Part shown: piece by piece, positions 23,276-33,565 of the stretch | How positions within the stretch are numbered: position 1 is the first letter of the stretch | Layout: each line of letters begins with the position of its first letter | Assembly (NCBI GenBank): GCA_963576475.1 | Contig: OY754986.1 | Location: 12,530,493 to 12,594,492 of the forward strand | Length of the DNA: 64,000 bases | Reading direction: 5' to 3' | Source of the DNA: Molanna angustata | Taxonomy: Eukaryota; Arthropoda; Insecta; Trichoptera; Molannidae | The notes under the pieces: generated by a model | Seen by the model: only the letters and a program-made list of their open reading frames with translations | The model's database searches: none | What the model was told of the DNA's origin: nothing | Program-made: the position numbers and the translations under genes

Positions 23276-23985
23276 GTCCTTTTCCTCATGACTGAGGATA
23301 GCGGCTGTAGTCTGTCGCCACACGTATGGCCCGCCTCCATGCCAATCTGTTTTGGGCTGAACGCAGAGCACCAGTCACCGAAGACCCCATTGTGGACTTA
23401 ACCAAATCGCTCCATCTGGTCGGTGAGCGACCACGAGATCTCCGTCCCTCCACGCTGCCCATCACAACAAGCTTCTCGAGGCAGTCTGGTTCCCTTCTGG
23501 CAATGTGTCCAAAGAATTGAAGGATACGTCTGTAACATATCGTCGATAGACGATCCTCGATCCTTAGCTCGTCTAGAATTGACACATTGGTTCTTCTGGC
23601 TGTCCATGGTATACGCAACATACGCCTCCAGCACCACATTTCGAAAGCATCGATCCTCTTTCGCTCTGACTCCCTAAGTGTTCATGTTTCCACACCACAC
23701 AGGAACATCGAGAATGTCAGAGCCCTGATGAGTCTAACCTTCGTGTTTTTCGTGATGGTCCTGTCCTTCCATACTCTTGTGAGCTTTCCCAGTGCTCCCT
23801 TTGCCATGGCGATGCGTCTTTTCACTTGCGCTTCACAACCACCGGTGTCACATATGTTGGAACCCAGATATGTGAAGTCATGTACTATCTCAAGATGGTT
23901 TAGAGAGTTTATTGGGGGAAGTTTACATGCTCTATCAATCACCATATTATCTTCATTAATCAATTTAATACACACCACACTAGTG
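23276..23985 (-). pseudogene. LINE-F C-terminal fragment with GAATGAAT tail
   Basis: Minus strand: HDFTYLGSNICDTGGCEAQV, AMAKGALGKLTRVWKD, then after a frame break MWCWRRMLRIPWTARRTNVS, RRILQFFGHIARREPDCL, GRRSRGRSPTRWSDL and TDYSRYPQS with a stop. ACGAATGAATGAAAG follows as the tail. It is related to LINE-E but a distinct subfamily. Its tail abuts LINE-E, so either it inserted there or both lie head to tail. It is a pseudogene within the gene's intron. Confidence 0.85.
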
Positions 23986-24077
23986 ATATAATAATATAAT
24001 ACACTAGTGATGTTCTTTTGTAGTTTTTTTTATTTCCTTTATTCAATCTTATTATTATTATTAAACAAAAATATTAC

Positions 24078-24199
24078 CTCCAGCGAGAATGGCGAGGATT
24101 ATGGCCAAGATGAGGATGATTCCTACACCCCACCACAGCCAGCTCTTCCACTCAACCTTCCCCGATCTTTTGTCCATTGTCACAATCAACTTCTCTCCT
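24078..24199 (-). CDS. Second coding exon: membrane-spanning segment of the same gene (residues 318-359)
   Basis: This 122-bp exon follows a T-rich tract and TTACAG acceptor and ends at a G|GTAATA donor. Its first base completes the split Arg codon of the 48-kb exon, and it leaves phase 1. It reads a membrane-proximal GEKLIVTMDKRSGKVEWK segment followed by a hydrophobic helix of about 21 residues (338-358) with Trp residues at its cytoplasmic edge and an Ile/Leu/Ala core. The Trp-rich border and flanking Lys/Arg fit the positive-inside rule for an N-terminus in the cytosol. The exon is separated from the first coding exon by 24,156 bp of repeat-filled intron. It is too short to stand out as an open frame alone; assignment rests on matching phase, splice signals, codon composition and the strong helix. 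Confidence 0.8.
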
Positions 24200-24305
24200 C
24201 TGTAACAAAAAAAAATAATAAAATAATACCGAATGTTTTATTTAATTGCATATACGAAAACATTGGATTTCTATTTCCATGTCGGAAGTCAAATGATATT
24301 TTTAT

Positions 24306-24656
24306 TGACAAACTTTTTAACATCTCAATAGAGATGAAGTTGGGATATTATAGAAGAACCAGTTTACAAATAAACCAATTTCTCAATAGATGGCTTTACA
24401 AAAAGGTTTCGTCGTTACTTCGTAGATGGCAATAGTAATAATGTATTATTTTCATGTGAATTGTTACACATTATTCAAAAATTACATTTATAAGGGATCT
24501 CAAAAAGAAGGCATAATTGGTGAACGCTGCGCAAGCGCATAAAGTGATCCCGCAAACCAGAGGATGACATGTCGCAAGATCTGTAGGTGCCTTGAGTTCC
24601 TGGTACTTCTAAAATATCCCAACTTCGTCTCTATTGAGATGTTAAAAAGTTTGTCA
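24306..24656. mobile_element. REP-B MITE, complete copy
   Basis: It has a terminal inverted repeat of about 45 bp: TGACAAACTTTTTAACATCT at the left and its inverse at the right, including GAAGTTGGGATATT. The internal text GGCATAATTGGTGAACG and GTAGGTGCCTTGAGTTCCTG is shared by copies at 9.9, 13.7, 29.6, 45.2 and 57.8 kb. It has no coding capacity and lies about 105 bp upstream of coding exon 2 on the gene strand. Confidence 0.88.
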
Positions 24657-24837
24657 TTAAAATAATATATTTCCAAGAATTTTACCTGGAATCATTGTTT
24701 ATTTTGTTATTTTCAAAAAGGTTATTTCTGATAAATATGCAAAAATCATTATAGTGATAATTGTATGTTTTATATGAAACAATTAAATATTATAATTCTT
24801 TCTTCATCTCTTCCTTCACTCCGGATTTCTTATTTGG

Positions 24838-24935
24838 TTTTAAGAGAGCATATAACGCAAAATCAAGTGACTGACAACATGATATATTAAAAGCGCCTGA
24901 TGCACTATGAAGTTACATGTTAGTAAGGGCAAGTT
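24838..24935 (+). repeat. REP-E copy 1
   Basis: GCATATAACGCAAAATC, GACTGACAACATGAT and ATGCACTATGAAGTTACATG match copies at 30,727 and 34,863 in the same orientation. Confidence 0.7.
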
Positions 24936-25458
24936 ACATAAATTTGGAGAAGTTCAGTTTATTTGACTGCCTGACAGTCGAATTACCACAAAATGCACTT
25001 TAAGGTGGAACGTAGCTATTCTATATACGCATTATGCATAGGTACTTCAATGTTAGCATATATTTTCATTGGTAATACACGGCAAAAATTAAATCTGTAC
25101 GTTTTATGAATCATACCATTAGTAATATAAAATTTTATGGTTAAATACAAATAACTGGTTAGAAGCCCTTCGAATAATTGCATAAAAAAGATCAGGAAAT
25201 ATATGTTTTTTGTTCGCAATTAAAACCAATTCATAACAAAGGCATTTGCATTATTTGATAGATTCTTAACATATTTTACGGTTGGTCAGATTCACGTACC
25301 TACATGTAATACACCTAGAACAGAAGTCTTCGACCTTTTTGATTCACGAACCCTTGAAGAGTGCGCTATTAGTAGAGGCATTTGATGGTCAAAATTAATT
25401 ATTAATGGTATAAATATCTACATTTTTATTTAAGTATTTAATAATCATTCTATTTGTC

Positions 25459-25690
25459 GGTTTTCGTGGCTCAGTTGGTTAGGTATTCAAATGTTGATCC
25501 AAGTGTCCCGGGTTCGATTCCCGGTAGAGACGCAGTTTTTAATTGTGTTTTCAGTCTGGATCTGTGAGACGATAAATATCGTAAGTCTCCAGAAGATGGC
25601 AACTTGTTATTGGGTGCTTGTTAAATTCATATTTGACATAGGACCTGTTAGTTGCCCGAGAAGCTACATGAAATAAAATAAAATATAAAA
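25459..25690 (+). mobile_element. SINE2, near full length
   Basis: The tRNA-like head has A box TGGCTCAGTTGGTTAGG and B box GGGTTCGATTCCCGG. The body reads TTTTCAGTCTGGATCTGTGA, GTAAGTCTCCAGAAG, TTGGGTGCTTGTTAAATTC and CCTGTTAGTTGCCCGAGAAG, ending in AAATAAAATAAAATATAAAA. Confidence 0.9.
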
Positions 25691-25994
25691 ATATTTCATA
25701 GCCTATGTTTATTGTTGTTCAATTGTACTATTTGATTTGTTACATGTATCTACCAATTTTTATTCCTCAATATCCCAAGGTTATTTTTTTTATTGTAGAT
25801 TATCAAATAGTATCATAATGAGATTGTATCATCGTTAAGTGTTAATAGAAAGAATGGAATCACTATTCTAGGTCGGTGCCTTACGACGTAAGAACCTTAA
25901 TATTGTATATAACTGAATATTTAAATTAATATACCCATTTTAAATATATTATTAACTGTTGGTTCTGTGCATCTATAAAACAAGAAAAAATAAA

Positions 25995-26675
25995 TTAAGG
26001 GGGGGACTGCTGCCAGCGTATCTATTTTTCAATTTGATATACCATCATTATTTCTTATCAAACCGTTTTGAAAAATATTATTTAGATAGTTTTGTTATTA
26101 ATAAAGAAATTTTTTTTTTTTGATAATGTTCTGTATAAATTCTTGAAGAAAAATAATGGCATACTCCGATTTTCAACGTTTATCTTATATTTTTAATAAA
26201 ATATAAGGCGTAGGTCAACATATTTTTTTTTAAATTAAAGAAGAAAAAATATCTAGCAAAATATGATGTGACGTTGCATTAATGCTTCAGGTTTAGTAAA
26301 TAAACATAAAAAAACATTTATTTTCCATTCAGCGCCATTGCGAAATAAAAGTTTTTTTGGTTTATTAACTTAACCTGATGCATTAATGCAACGATACATC
26401 GTATTTTTCTAGATATTTTGATCTTCTTTAATTTATAAAAAAAATATAATGCTCTATACCTAGTTTTTTAGAAATTTAAGATAAATGTCGGGGTATGCTT
26501 ATTATTTTCCTACAAGAATATATACAGAACATAATTATAAAGTTTATGTATATTTTTCTTTATTAATATCCAAACTAACTAAGTTATTTTTTTACAAAAT
26601 GATTCGTTTTGTAGTAAGTAATGATGCAAATTCAAATTGAAAAAATAGGTACGTTGGCAGCAGTCCCCCCCTAAG
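25995..26675. mobile_element. Complete foldback element with TTAA-like ends (about 680 bp hairpin)
   Basis: The left end TTAAGGGGGGGACTGCTGCC is matched by the right end GGCAGCAGTCCCCCCCTAAG. The inverted similarity continues inward almost to the centre: AATTTGATATACCATCATTA against TAATGATGCAAATTCAAATT, TGTTCTGTATAAATTCTTG against CAAGAATATATACAGAACA, TAATGCTTCAGGTT against AACCTGATGCATTA. It forms two arms of about 330 bp with a small centre at GCGCCATTGCG. The TTAA and CTAA flanks suggest piggyBac-type target choice. There is no open frame. Confidence 0.88.
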
Positions 26676-26689
26676 TTGTTTTTTATTTA

Positions 26690-27165
26690 CGTAGGTACCT
26701 GCGCGTTCGATTTGAGAACTGCAGTCTTATGATAGTAATAATGATTATAATGTGAGGTAACAGTTGTTTGCGACTACATTTATATACTATTAATAAGCAA
26801 CAAGCGTCCATTGCACTGGTGCTTGGTATATCTGGCTAGGTCTAGTCTGTCCAGTTATCCATTAAGTAAGAGGTAGGTCCACCATTATTGTTATTGAGAA
26901 CAGCACCAATTTGCCAAGGACGGTCGTTCTCCCAATATATAAATAATAGTTACCTAAGTACATACGTTCGTCTAGTATCTGCTAATGATCAGCTTCCGTC
27001 TACGAATACAGATTTACTTCAAATAATGAAATGACAGATAGTTTAAGATAAAAACACTAGTAGATTAATTATTATTAAAGTTAAAAATAGTCATGAAACA
27101 GGATATCATCAGACCAATACCACATTATTATAAATAGTAAGCTAAATAGTAAATTTTGAAAATCT
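26690..27165. other. No gene recognised
   Basis: Non-coding sequence between a foldback element and SINE1. Nothing familiar is visible on either strand. Confidence 0.4.
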
Positions 27166-27167
27166 TA

Positions 27168-27352
27168 TTTTTTATAAAAAATTAAATATGTCCTTGTTAG
27201 ACAAGTAGGTACATATACATCTTCCTACGTTCCCTAAAATAAACAACTAAATGCTTGTGCTATAGGTGAACGAAATCGGTCGAGGCAGGATTCGAACTCG
27301 CGACTACTGGATTACTAGCCCAGCGCGCTAACTGCTCTGCCATCGACCCATC
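27168..27352 (-). mobile_element. SINE1, full length
   Basis: The head (CTGCTCTGCCATCGACCC inverted, B box GGATTCGAACTCGCGAC inverted), CTATAGGTGAACGAAATCGG, CTACGTTCCCTAAAATAA and TATGTCCTTGTTAG are all present, with an inverted A-tail TTTTTTATAAAAAA. Confidence 0.88.
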
Positions 27353-27417
27353 TATTTATTTATTTTATATATTTATTTTTTATTTATTAAAAACCTAACA
27401 GCTATACAATAATATAT

Positions 27418-27575
27418 TAGGTAAAATAAAACAAACTTATAATTTTCTTCCTATTGGTTTGATTTGACTATCAGAGTAGTCTACTACTCTGAAGATGCTC
27501 GTCTAGAGCGAAACAAGTAAGCCAAATTAAACCAAGTGGAAGAAAATTATAAATTTGTTTTATTTTAGTATATCA
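27418..27575. repeat. Foldback hairpin of about 155 bp
   Basis: AAACTTATAATTTTCTTCC and GGTTTGATTTG near the left are inverted at the right as CAAATTAAACC and GGAAGAAAATTATAAATTTG. The loop holds TCTGAAGATGCTCGTCTAG. It is a MITE-like hairpin without coding content. Confidence 0.75.
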
Positions 27576-28337
27576 TAATGGAATTCCATCAAATATTGTC
27601 GATCGAAAAAAAAAGCTATACAATATTTTATGTTTAATTATAAATATGTATGTAAGTATATAAAAAATAAGGAAATTAGAAAGTCTCACTTAATTACATT
27701 ATATTTTATAGATTTTGAGTAGTTCAAGAATTTATTTAAATATTTAATAGAAGAAATTGCCTTGTGGTTATCAACCCGCCCTTGCTGTACCTACATGTAT
27801 TAAAAAAATACAAGCCATCTTTTGTAATCGAAAAGTATTGATTATCTATTGACCGTTGGGTGCTGTTGTATTCATAGACGCGCGAAAAAAGATAAAAATT
27901 ATACACTCGACGTCAAAAACAATACAAATGTACACGGAGCGAATGACACCTGTCATCGCGATACCATAGACAAGTCAATGTGGCGGAATAATAATATTAC
28001 GTATAATGGCCGAAAAGTCACAGATAATAATCGACCGTAATATGGAAATTAAATATCATTATCCTTGGTATTCATCTGCAATAATAATATAATAATAGAC
28101 GCCGAAACATGTTTTTTTTTGTGTGTTCTTTGTCGCTATGGTACAAAAGATGTTTCCCGAGTATGAAATTGACATGTGAACTGTGATAATATTAAATGGG
28201 CGACTGCTGCCAAAGTACCTATTTTTTTCAATTTGATATTGTAACATTACTACAAAACGAGTCACAAGCATAAACCAATTTTCGACATATAATAGAAATA
28301 TTTATTTTTTTTTAATTAAAGAAAGCAATAATATCTG

Positions 28338-28466
28338 CGTGTATGAGACGATGTATGGACGTGAATCGTGAATGAAGCGAGGAATGTATGTCAAGAGAGA
28401 GGAGTCTGGCGTTCGGTTCTCTCTGCCTACCCCAAATAGGGAAATGGCGTGATGGTATGGTATGGT
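28338..28466 (+). mobile_element. LINE-B 3' end with 11-bp target duplication
   Basis: AATAATATCTG is repeated exactly at 28,327-28,337 and 28,467-28,477. The insert carries GGCGTTCGGTTCTCTCTGCC and the GGCGTGATGGTATGGTATGG tail of LINE-B, truncated at its 5' side. Confidence 0.88.
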
Positions 28467-28509
28467 AATAATATCTGGAAATATATGCCATTTGAATTAA
28501 TGCTCCAGG

Positions 28510-28627
28510 GGGGGCAAGTCTGGTTCAATCGGCGAAATCAAAACCCTCGTGATTACCCATAATAATAATATCCATGATATGGGTAATCGTGAGGGTTTCG
28601 ATTTCGCGGTTGGACCAGACTTGCCTC
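28510..28627. mobile_element. 118-bp hairpin MITE inside a foldback element
   Basis: GGCAAGTCTGGTTCAATCGG and its inverse CGGTTGGACCAGACTTGCC bound the insert, with long arms that include ACCCTCGTGATTACCCAT and ATGGGTAATCGTGAGGGT. The host foldback sequence is duplicated as CCAGG at 28,505-28,509 and 28,628-28,632. Confidence 0.8.
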
Positions 28628-29521
28628 CCAGGTTCAGTAAAGAAACCCCAAAAACTTTTTTTCGAAATGGCGCTGAATGGAAGACAAATATTTTTAAATT
28701 TCTTTACTAAACCTGAAGTATTAATGCAAATGTCTAGATAAATTTTGACAGATATTATTGCTTTCTTTAATTCAAAAAATATATATTGCTCTATGCCTTG
28801 TAGTTTATTAAAAATATAAGATATACGTTGAAAATCGGGATATGCCGTTATTTTTCTACAATAATTTATACAGAACATTATTAAAAAGTTAGGGAATATT
28901 TTTCTTCATGAACACCCAAACTATCTAAGTTATTTTTTTCAAAACGATTTGATTGGTATTAATGATTGAATATCAAATTGAAAAATAGGTACGCTGGCAG
29001 AAGCCGCCCTCTTAAGTATATTTGGAATGTTTAAAAATAAACCATAGAAAAACTATCGACAGCGGTGATAAATAATTAATTTTGTTATGATCTTAGTCTA
29101 TGATGAGTTTCGTGACTATCTAAATGTACAACGCTCGCATAAGCCAGGCCAGGGGATTGATACACATAATGAGGAGGAACGGGATTATCCCAAACACATT
29201 CAATGTTTGAATCGGATATTATTGACAAATTTATATCGTAGTAAAAATATTTCCCTTTTTTAAAAACATGCACTTTTTGCTATGAGTGTTTAGTGCTGTT
29301 TCAATTTCATTCCAAACCATTCCGAAAATATTCATATACCTTATATTGATTGCCACCAAATTTTGGTGGCGGTGTGTATAAAACATTATTCGATTTACAT
29401 ACACATTGGTACAAGTAGGTAAACAAGCCAAAAATGAAATAATATTTCTGGCACAGTTCAGGGGTGACATCTGTGCGTGACACCGTCACCTCATTAATAA
29501 GGACTTTTGCTTTCATAGTAT

Positions 29522-29838
29522 AAAAATAAACTAATTTCTCAATAGATTTCGTTACAAAAAAAGGTTTCTTCGTTACTTCAGAGATGGCAATAGTAAAATT
29601 CCTTATTTTCAGGTGAATTATTACACATTATTCAAATATATAGAACTTTCAAAAATTACATTGACAAGGGAATTCAATAAGAAGGCATAATTGGTGAACG
29701 TTGCGCAGGCGCATAAAGTGATCACGTAAACCAGCCGATTACAGGTCGTAAGCCCTGTAGGTGCCTTGAGTTCCTGGTTGTTTTACAAAATTCCAACTTC
29801 GTCTCTATTGAGATGTTAAAAGTTTGTCAATAAAAATG
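29522..29838 (+). repeat. REP-B MITE, right-hand part
   Basis: TTCGTTACTTCAGAGATGGC, GGCATAATTGGTGAACG, GTAGGTGCCTTGAGTTCCTG and CTTCGTCTCTATTGAGATG follow the order of the complete copy at 24.3 kb. The left terminal repeat is missing. Confidence 0.8.
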
Positions 29839-29914
29839 TCTATAGAATATTGGTTTATGGTTCACATATTTCAATCTTATATGATTTTAATTGAAATACT
29901 ATTTAAACGTGTTA

Positions 29915-30238
29915 GACCTCGTTCCCACTTGTCGTGTGCTATACATTTTAAATGGAGCTGTTCACACTTGTCGTGTGTTAGGTCCGACAAAATGTCGGGT
30001 GATCTAGTGGCAATAAATTTTAAATGGAGCTGTTCACACTTGTCATGTGTAAGGTCTGACAAAATGTCGGGTGATCTAGTGGCAATACATTTTAAATGGA
30101 GCTGTTCACACTTGTCGTGTGTTAGGTCCGACAAAATGTCGGGTGATCATTTTAAATGGAGCAATACATTTTAAATGGAGCAATACATTAAGTGTCACAT
30201 TTTGTCGGACCTAACACACGACAAGTGGGAACGAGGTC
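29915..30238. mobile_element. MITE with TTA duplication and internal 72-bp repeats
   Basis: TTA at 29,912-29,914 and 30,239-30,241 flanks GACCTCGTTCCCACTTGTCG and its inverse, a terminal inverted repeat of about 25 bp. Inside, a 72-bp unit beginning TTTTAAATGGAGCTGTTCAC recurs three times plus two short partial copies. The 3-bp duplication fits PIF/Harbinger-like elements. Because 72 is divisible by three, open frames with a 24-residue repeat appear on both strands; these are artefacts. Confidence 0.85.
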
Positions 30239-30726
30239 TTAGTTTAAATCTAATCTATGTAAGTTGTCTGTGAATTTATAGATGAAATAATATATGTTAG
30301 TATTAAAATGGTTGTATGGATACCTACAAATCTTATTTTTAATAAAATAGGAACTTTAACTCATGTCTAATTTATAAACTTTTTTTTTTCATTTTCCGTT
30401 TTACATCAGACTTGTGAAATGTGTAATAGAAAACGACCTTTAGTCTCATTAGTATCTACACGACTCTACACAAATGGTGTGATCTCGAATTATTTCGTCA
30501 CAAGCGATGCGGTGTGGTGTTAAATAACGAAAACAAGTCGCTGAAAGAATGCAAATAAAATAATATTATTAACGTGTAAATAGAAAACCATCAACAGGTG
30601 TCATGCATCGTTCCGGACGATAATTATACGCAATACATAATCTTCATACAGGTGACGTATCAGACACGGTGCGCATCAGAGCTGGAGTAATATTGTTTAT
30701 GTAATATGCGGAATAACATGAAATAT

Positions 30727-30850
30727 GAGGGCATATAACGCTAAATCTAGTGACCGAAAACATGATAGGTATATTAAAACTGCCTAATGCACTATGAAGT
30801 AACGTGTTAGTAAGATTTATACATGATTTAAATTATGGGAGACCCAAGAG
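30727..30850 (+). repeat. REP-E copy 2
   Basis: GGGCATATAACGCTAAATCT, GACCGAAAACATGATAGG, ATGCACTATGAAGTAACG and ATACATGATTTAAATTATGG match copies at 24.8 and 34.9 kb. Confidence 0.75.
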
Positions 30851-30984
30851 TTTAGGTTTATATGCCCCCCTAAGTGACATTCATTAACACTATCCGCTTT
30901 CAAAAGAAATATTTATTTGTATATACGGCCAGAATTCTTTTACAATTATACATAAAATATAGAGTAGTTACACAATAGTACACA

Positions 30985-31203
30985 ATAATAATAATAATAA
31001 TAACGAACACTTCCTTGCACCCTGCGCAAGTGGCGAATTTATTGCCGTGTGGCAATTTCTTCCAACTAACCAGTGTTTCCAGCCCAGAGAAGCAATATTT
31101 GCGTGAGAAATAAATTTTAAATAAATTTCTCCCCTGCTGGGAATTGAACCCAGGACGCCCGTACAGAAACCGAACGGCTTACCAACTGTGCCACGGCGGT
31201 CGG
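30985..31203 (-). mobile_element. SINE3, full length
   Basis: Read on the minus strand, the head is CCGTGGCACAGTTGGTAAG with B box GGGTTCAATTCCCAGC. The body reads AATTTATTTCTCACGCAAAT, GCTTCTCTGGGCTGGAAAC, GAAGAAATTGCC and CGCCACTTGCGCAGGGTGC, with a (TTA)n tail. It abuts a SINE2 copy at its head. Confidence 0.9.
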
Positions 31204-31830
31204 CATATGTGGCTCAGTTGGGTAGGTATCTGACTGCTGATCCAAAGGTCCCGGCTTCGATTCCCGGTGGAGACAGTTTTTGATTGTGTTTATAGTCTGG
31301 ATCTGTGAGACGATTATTGATTTATTTGTTTATTTTTATTTATTTAACTTTTTGTACATAATATAAACAAATATAATGCACACTGGCGGGCTTATTGCCA
31401 TTAGGCAATTTCTTCCAACCAACCAGATTACAGAGTGACAGAATTATACATGTACATCAACAAAAGATGAAAGCTACTAAATAACAAAGAAAATATACAT
31501 AACAACAAAATAAATAAAAAAATAAAAAAACATCATGGCAAAAAAAGTATTGGGAAGGAACAAGAAGAGGAAATCGAGATCAGGTGTTTAGGGATAAATA
31601 TTACGTAGCAAAGGGAAGGAAGAAAAAGTAGAGGGATCAGGTATTTTCGGAGAGATATCCCTGCTTTGGTCTTTTCTTGAAAATGGAAAGCGAGTTTGAC
31701 GAAGCTATATCAGGACTCAAATTATACCAAAGTCTTATTGAACGTACTTTGGGTGCGTGTTAAATTAATATTTGACATAGTATCTGTTAGTTGCACGAGA
31801 AGTACCTAGTGAATAAATAAATAAATACAA
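31204..31830 (+). mobile_element. SINE2 split by a LINE 3' UTR-like insert
   Basis: The head and proximal body are at 31,204-31,312 (TGGCTCAGTTGGGTAGG, GCTTCGATTCCCGG). The distal body is at 31,747-31,830 (TTGGGTGCGTGTTAAATTA, CTGTTAGTTGCACGAGAAG). About 35 bp of expected SINE between these pieces is missing, so the insertion was accompanied by a target deletion or later loss. Confidence 0.8.
31313..31746 (-). mobile_element. LINE 3' UTR-like fragment inserted in SINE2
   Basis: ATTTATTTGTTTATTTTTAT at the left is the inverse of an A-rich LINE tail, followed by ACTTTTTGTACATAATATAA and GGCGGGCTTATTGCCATTAG. A related short piece lies at 60,010. There is no open frame, so the LINE type is unknown. 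Confidence 0.55.
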
Positions 31831-31875
31831 AAAAAAACAATAATAATACAAAAAAAAATAATTGCATTTAAATTT

Positions 31876-32187
31876 CAGAAAGGAGAGTTGACAACAGAAA
31901 GGAGAGTTGACAACAGAAAGGAGAGTTGACAACAGAAAGGAGAGTTGACAACAGAAAGGAGAGTTGACAACAGAAAGGAGAGTTGACAACAGAAAGGAGA
32001 GTTGACAACAGAAAGGAGAGTTGACAACAGAAAGGAGAGTTGACAACAGAAAGGAGAGTTGACAACAGAAAGGAGAGTTGACAACAGAAAGGAGAGTTGA
32101 CAACAGAAAGGAGAGTTGACAACAGAAAGGAGAGTTGACAACAGAAAGGAGAGTTGACAACAGAAAGGAGAGTTGACAACAGAAAGG
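31876..32187. repeat. 19-bp minisatellite, about 16.4 copies
   Basis: The unit CAGAAAGGAGAGTTGACAA repeats without visible change for 312 bp. GTTGACAAC within it is a small palindrome. Because the 19-bp unit is not a multiple of three, all three minus-strand frames are open and give the same 19-residue repeat; these are not genes. The near-identity indicates very recent expansion. Confidence 0.97.
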
Positions 32188-33219
32188 CAATAAAAAAGAA
32201 AAGAGGAAAACATCGGAAATAAATAGATCATAAAAAATAAATAAAACAATGCGTCATTATAAAAAAAATGTTAATAAAAATAAGGAAAGAAACAATATGT
32301 CTGCATGACGGCATTGATTGTGTACATATAGTAAAAAAAATGACATGTTACAAAGTGATAAATAAATATATAATGTGGTATTTTTTTAATTTAAAATTTA
32401 CACCCAATATAAGTAAAAAAAAACTATAGTTATTGACGGAATCTTACAAATAATATATAGTGATTGGCGTTTATTTTAACTGATGTCTGATTTGCAACTC
32501 TTTGTGTCTGATACGGTGAGTGTCTGAAGATACGAACTCGTCTTTCCTCTCTGGGCATATGCTAATTACCAATCCCACAAGATATTTCTAAACGGCTACT
32601 ACCACTCAGCTTCGATGATGTGACACTTTCTAAAGACAAAATTATATAAGTAATTGTTTGACGTTCACCTAAATGTGAATTTTATTTTTATCACGTACAC
32701 CGAAATATGAAAACCCACCATATTACGTGAAACATGTCTGTTTTTGAAAAGTTTCAAATTACAGAGATCATAAAAATATAATACAGTATTATTTTACGAC
32801 TCGACGTAAGATACCTACACACGTCACTCTTCCATAATTATTGTTATACAACTAATTCATCTTTAAACTTACCAATAAACAGAATCCTCACCACTTACAA
32901 TAAGCATCAGAGTACCCTACAACTAGATATTTTACATAACTCGCCTTACCAATATAAAAATTACTTTTAAACTCCAATTTAAAATCAGCTTAGCAAGATA
33001 ACACATCATTACACATTCTCACCCGCTACACATTCACATCCCAGTATGTTATTACTTATATGAATTGGTTTGCCACAAGTAATTGACACTAGGTAGGGAT
33101 AGTTATAACAATTACATATATAATAAGTTTATTCATTGTAATTTTTTACCTAGTATTGTTTGTGTGCAATTTATGTTAATAAAACAAAAATAAATAAATA
33201 ATGAATCAATCAACTATTT
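32188..33219. other. No gene recognised
   Basis: AT-rich non-coding sequence with no familiar repeat and no splice-bounded coding exon. Confidence 0.4.
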
Positions 33220-33565
33220 ATACATACATACATACATACCATCACGCCATGTCCCTTGCGGGGTAGGCAGAGAGAACCGAACGCCACATCTTTCTATCCT
33301 GGCATGCATCTCTCGCCTCGTCCACATTCATGCATCGTCTCATACATGTTCGTCTATTGCTCACACTTCTAACATTTCCGTCTTTCAAAATTTCGTTCAC
33401 ATGGTCGTGCCACCCCTTTCTTGGGCGTCCCCGACCTCTCATTCCATTCCTTTCCGCTCTGTATATTTTCTTCGTCAGGCGCTCCTCATTCATTCTCCCC
33501 ATGTGACCAAACCATCTCAATGTGTTCACTTTCATTCTAGTAATGACATCTTTCTTCATCGACTA
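33220..33565 (-). pseudogene. LINE-B C-terminal fragment, open frame
   Basis: The minus strand is open for 105 codons: MKVNTLRWFGHMGRMNEERL, then GRGRPRKGWHDHVNEILKDG, RDACQDRKMWRSVLSAYP and a stop. TGGTATGTATGTATGTATG follows as the tail. It is the best preserved LINE-B copy of the window and the reference for the others. The reverse-transcriptase domain is absent. Confidence 0.85.

Larger units (their letters stand above)
28198..29015. mobile_element. Foldback element copy carrying two later insertions
   Basis: Ends GGGCGACTGCTGCCAAAGTA and TACGCTGGCAGAAGCCGCCC and the shared arms identify the 680-bp foldback family. The left arm is interrupted at 28,338-28,466 by a LINE-B piece and the centre at 28,510-28,627 by a separate hairpin. 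TTAA follows the right end. Confidence 0.85.

Noticed and set aside
29824..30174. 116-codon plus-strand frame with CSHLSCVRSDKMSGD repeats
   Set aside because: It arises from in-frame 72-bp repeats inside a MITE, and the opposite strand is equally open.
31765..32249. Three overlapping minus-strand open frames with LLSVVNSPFCCQLSF repeats
   Set aside because: They are produced by the 19-bp minisatellite, which is open in every frame; there is no start context or composition of a gene.
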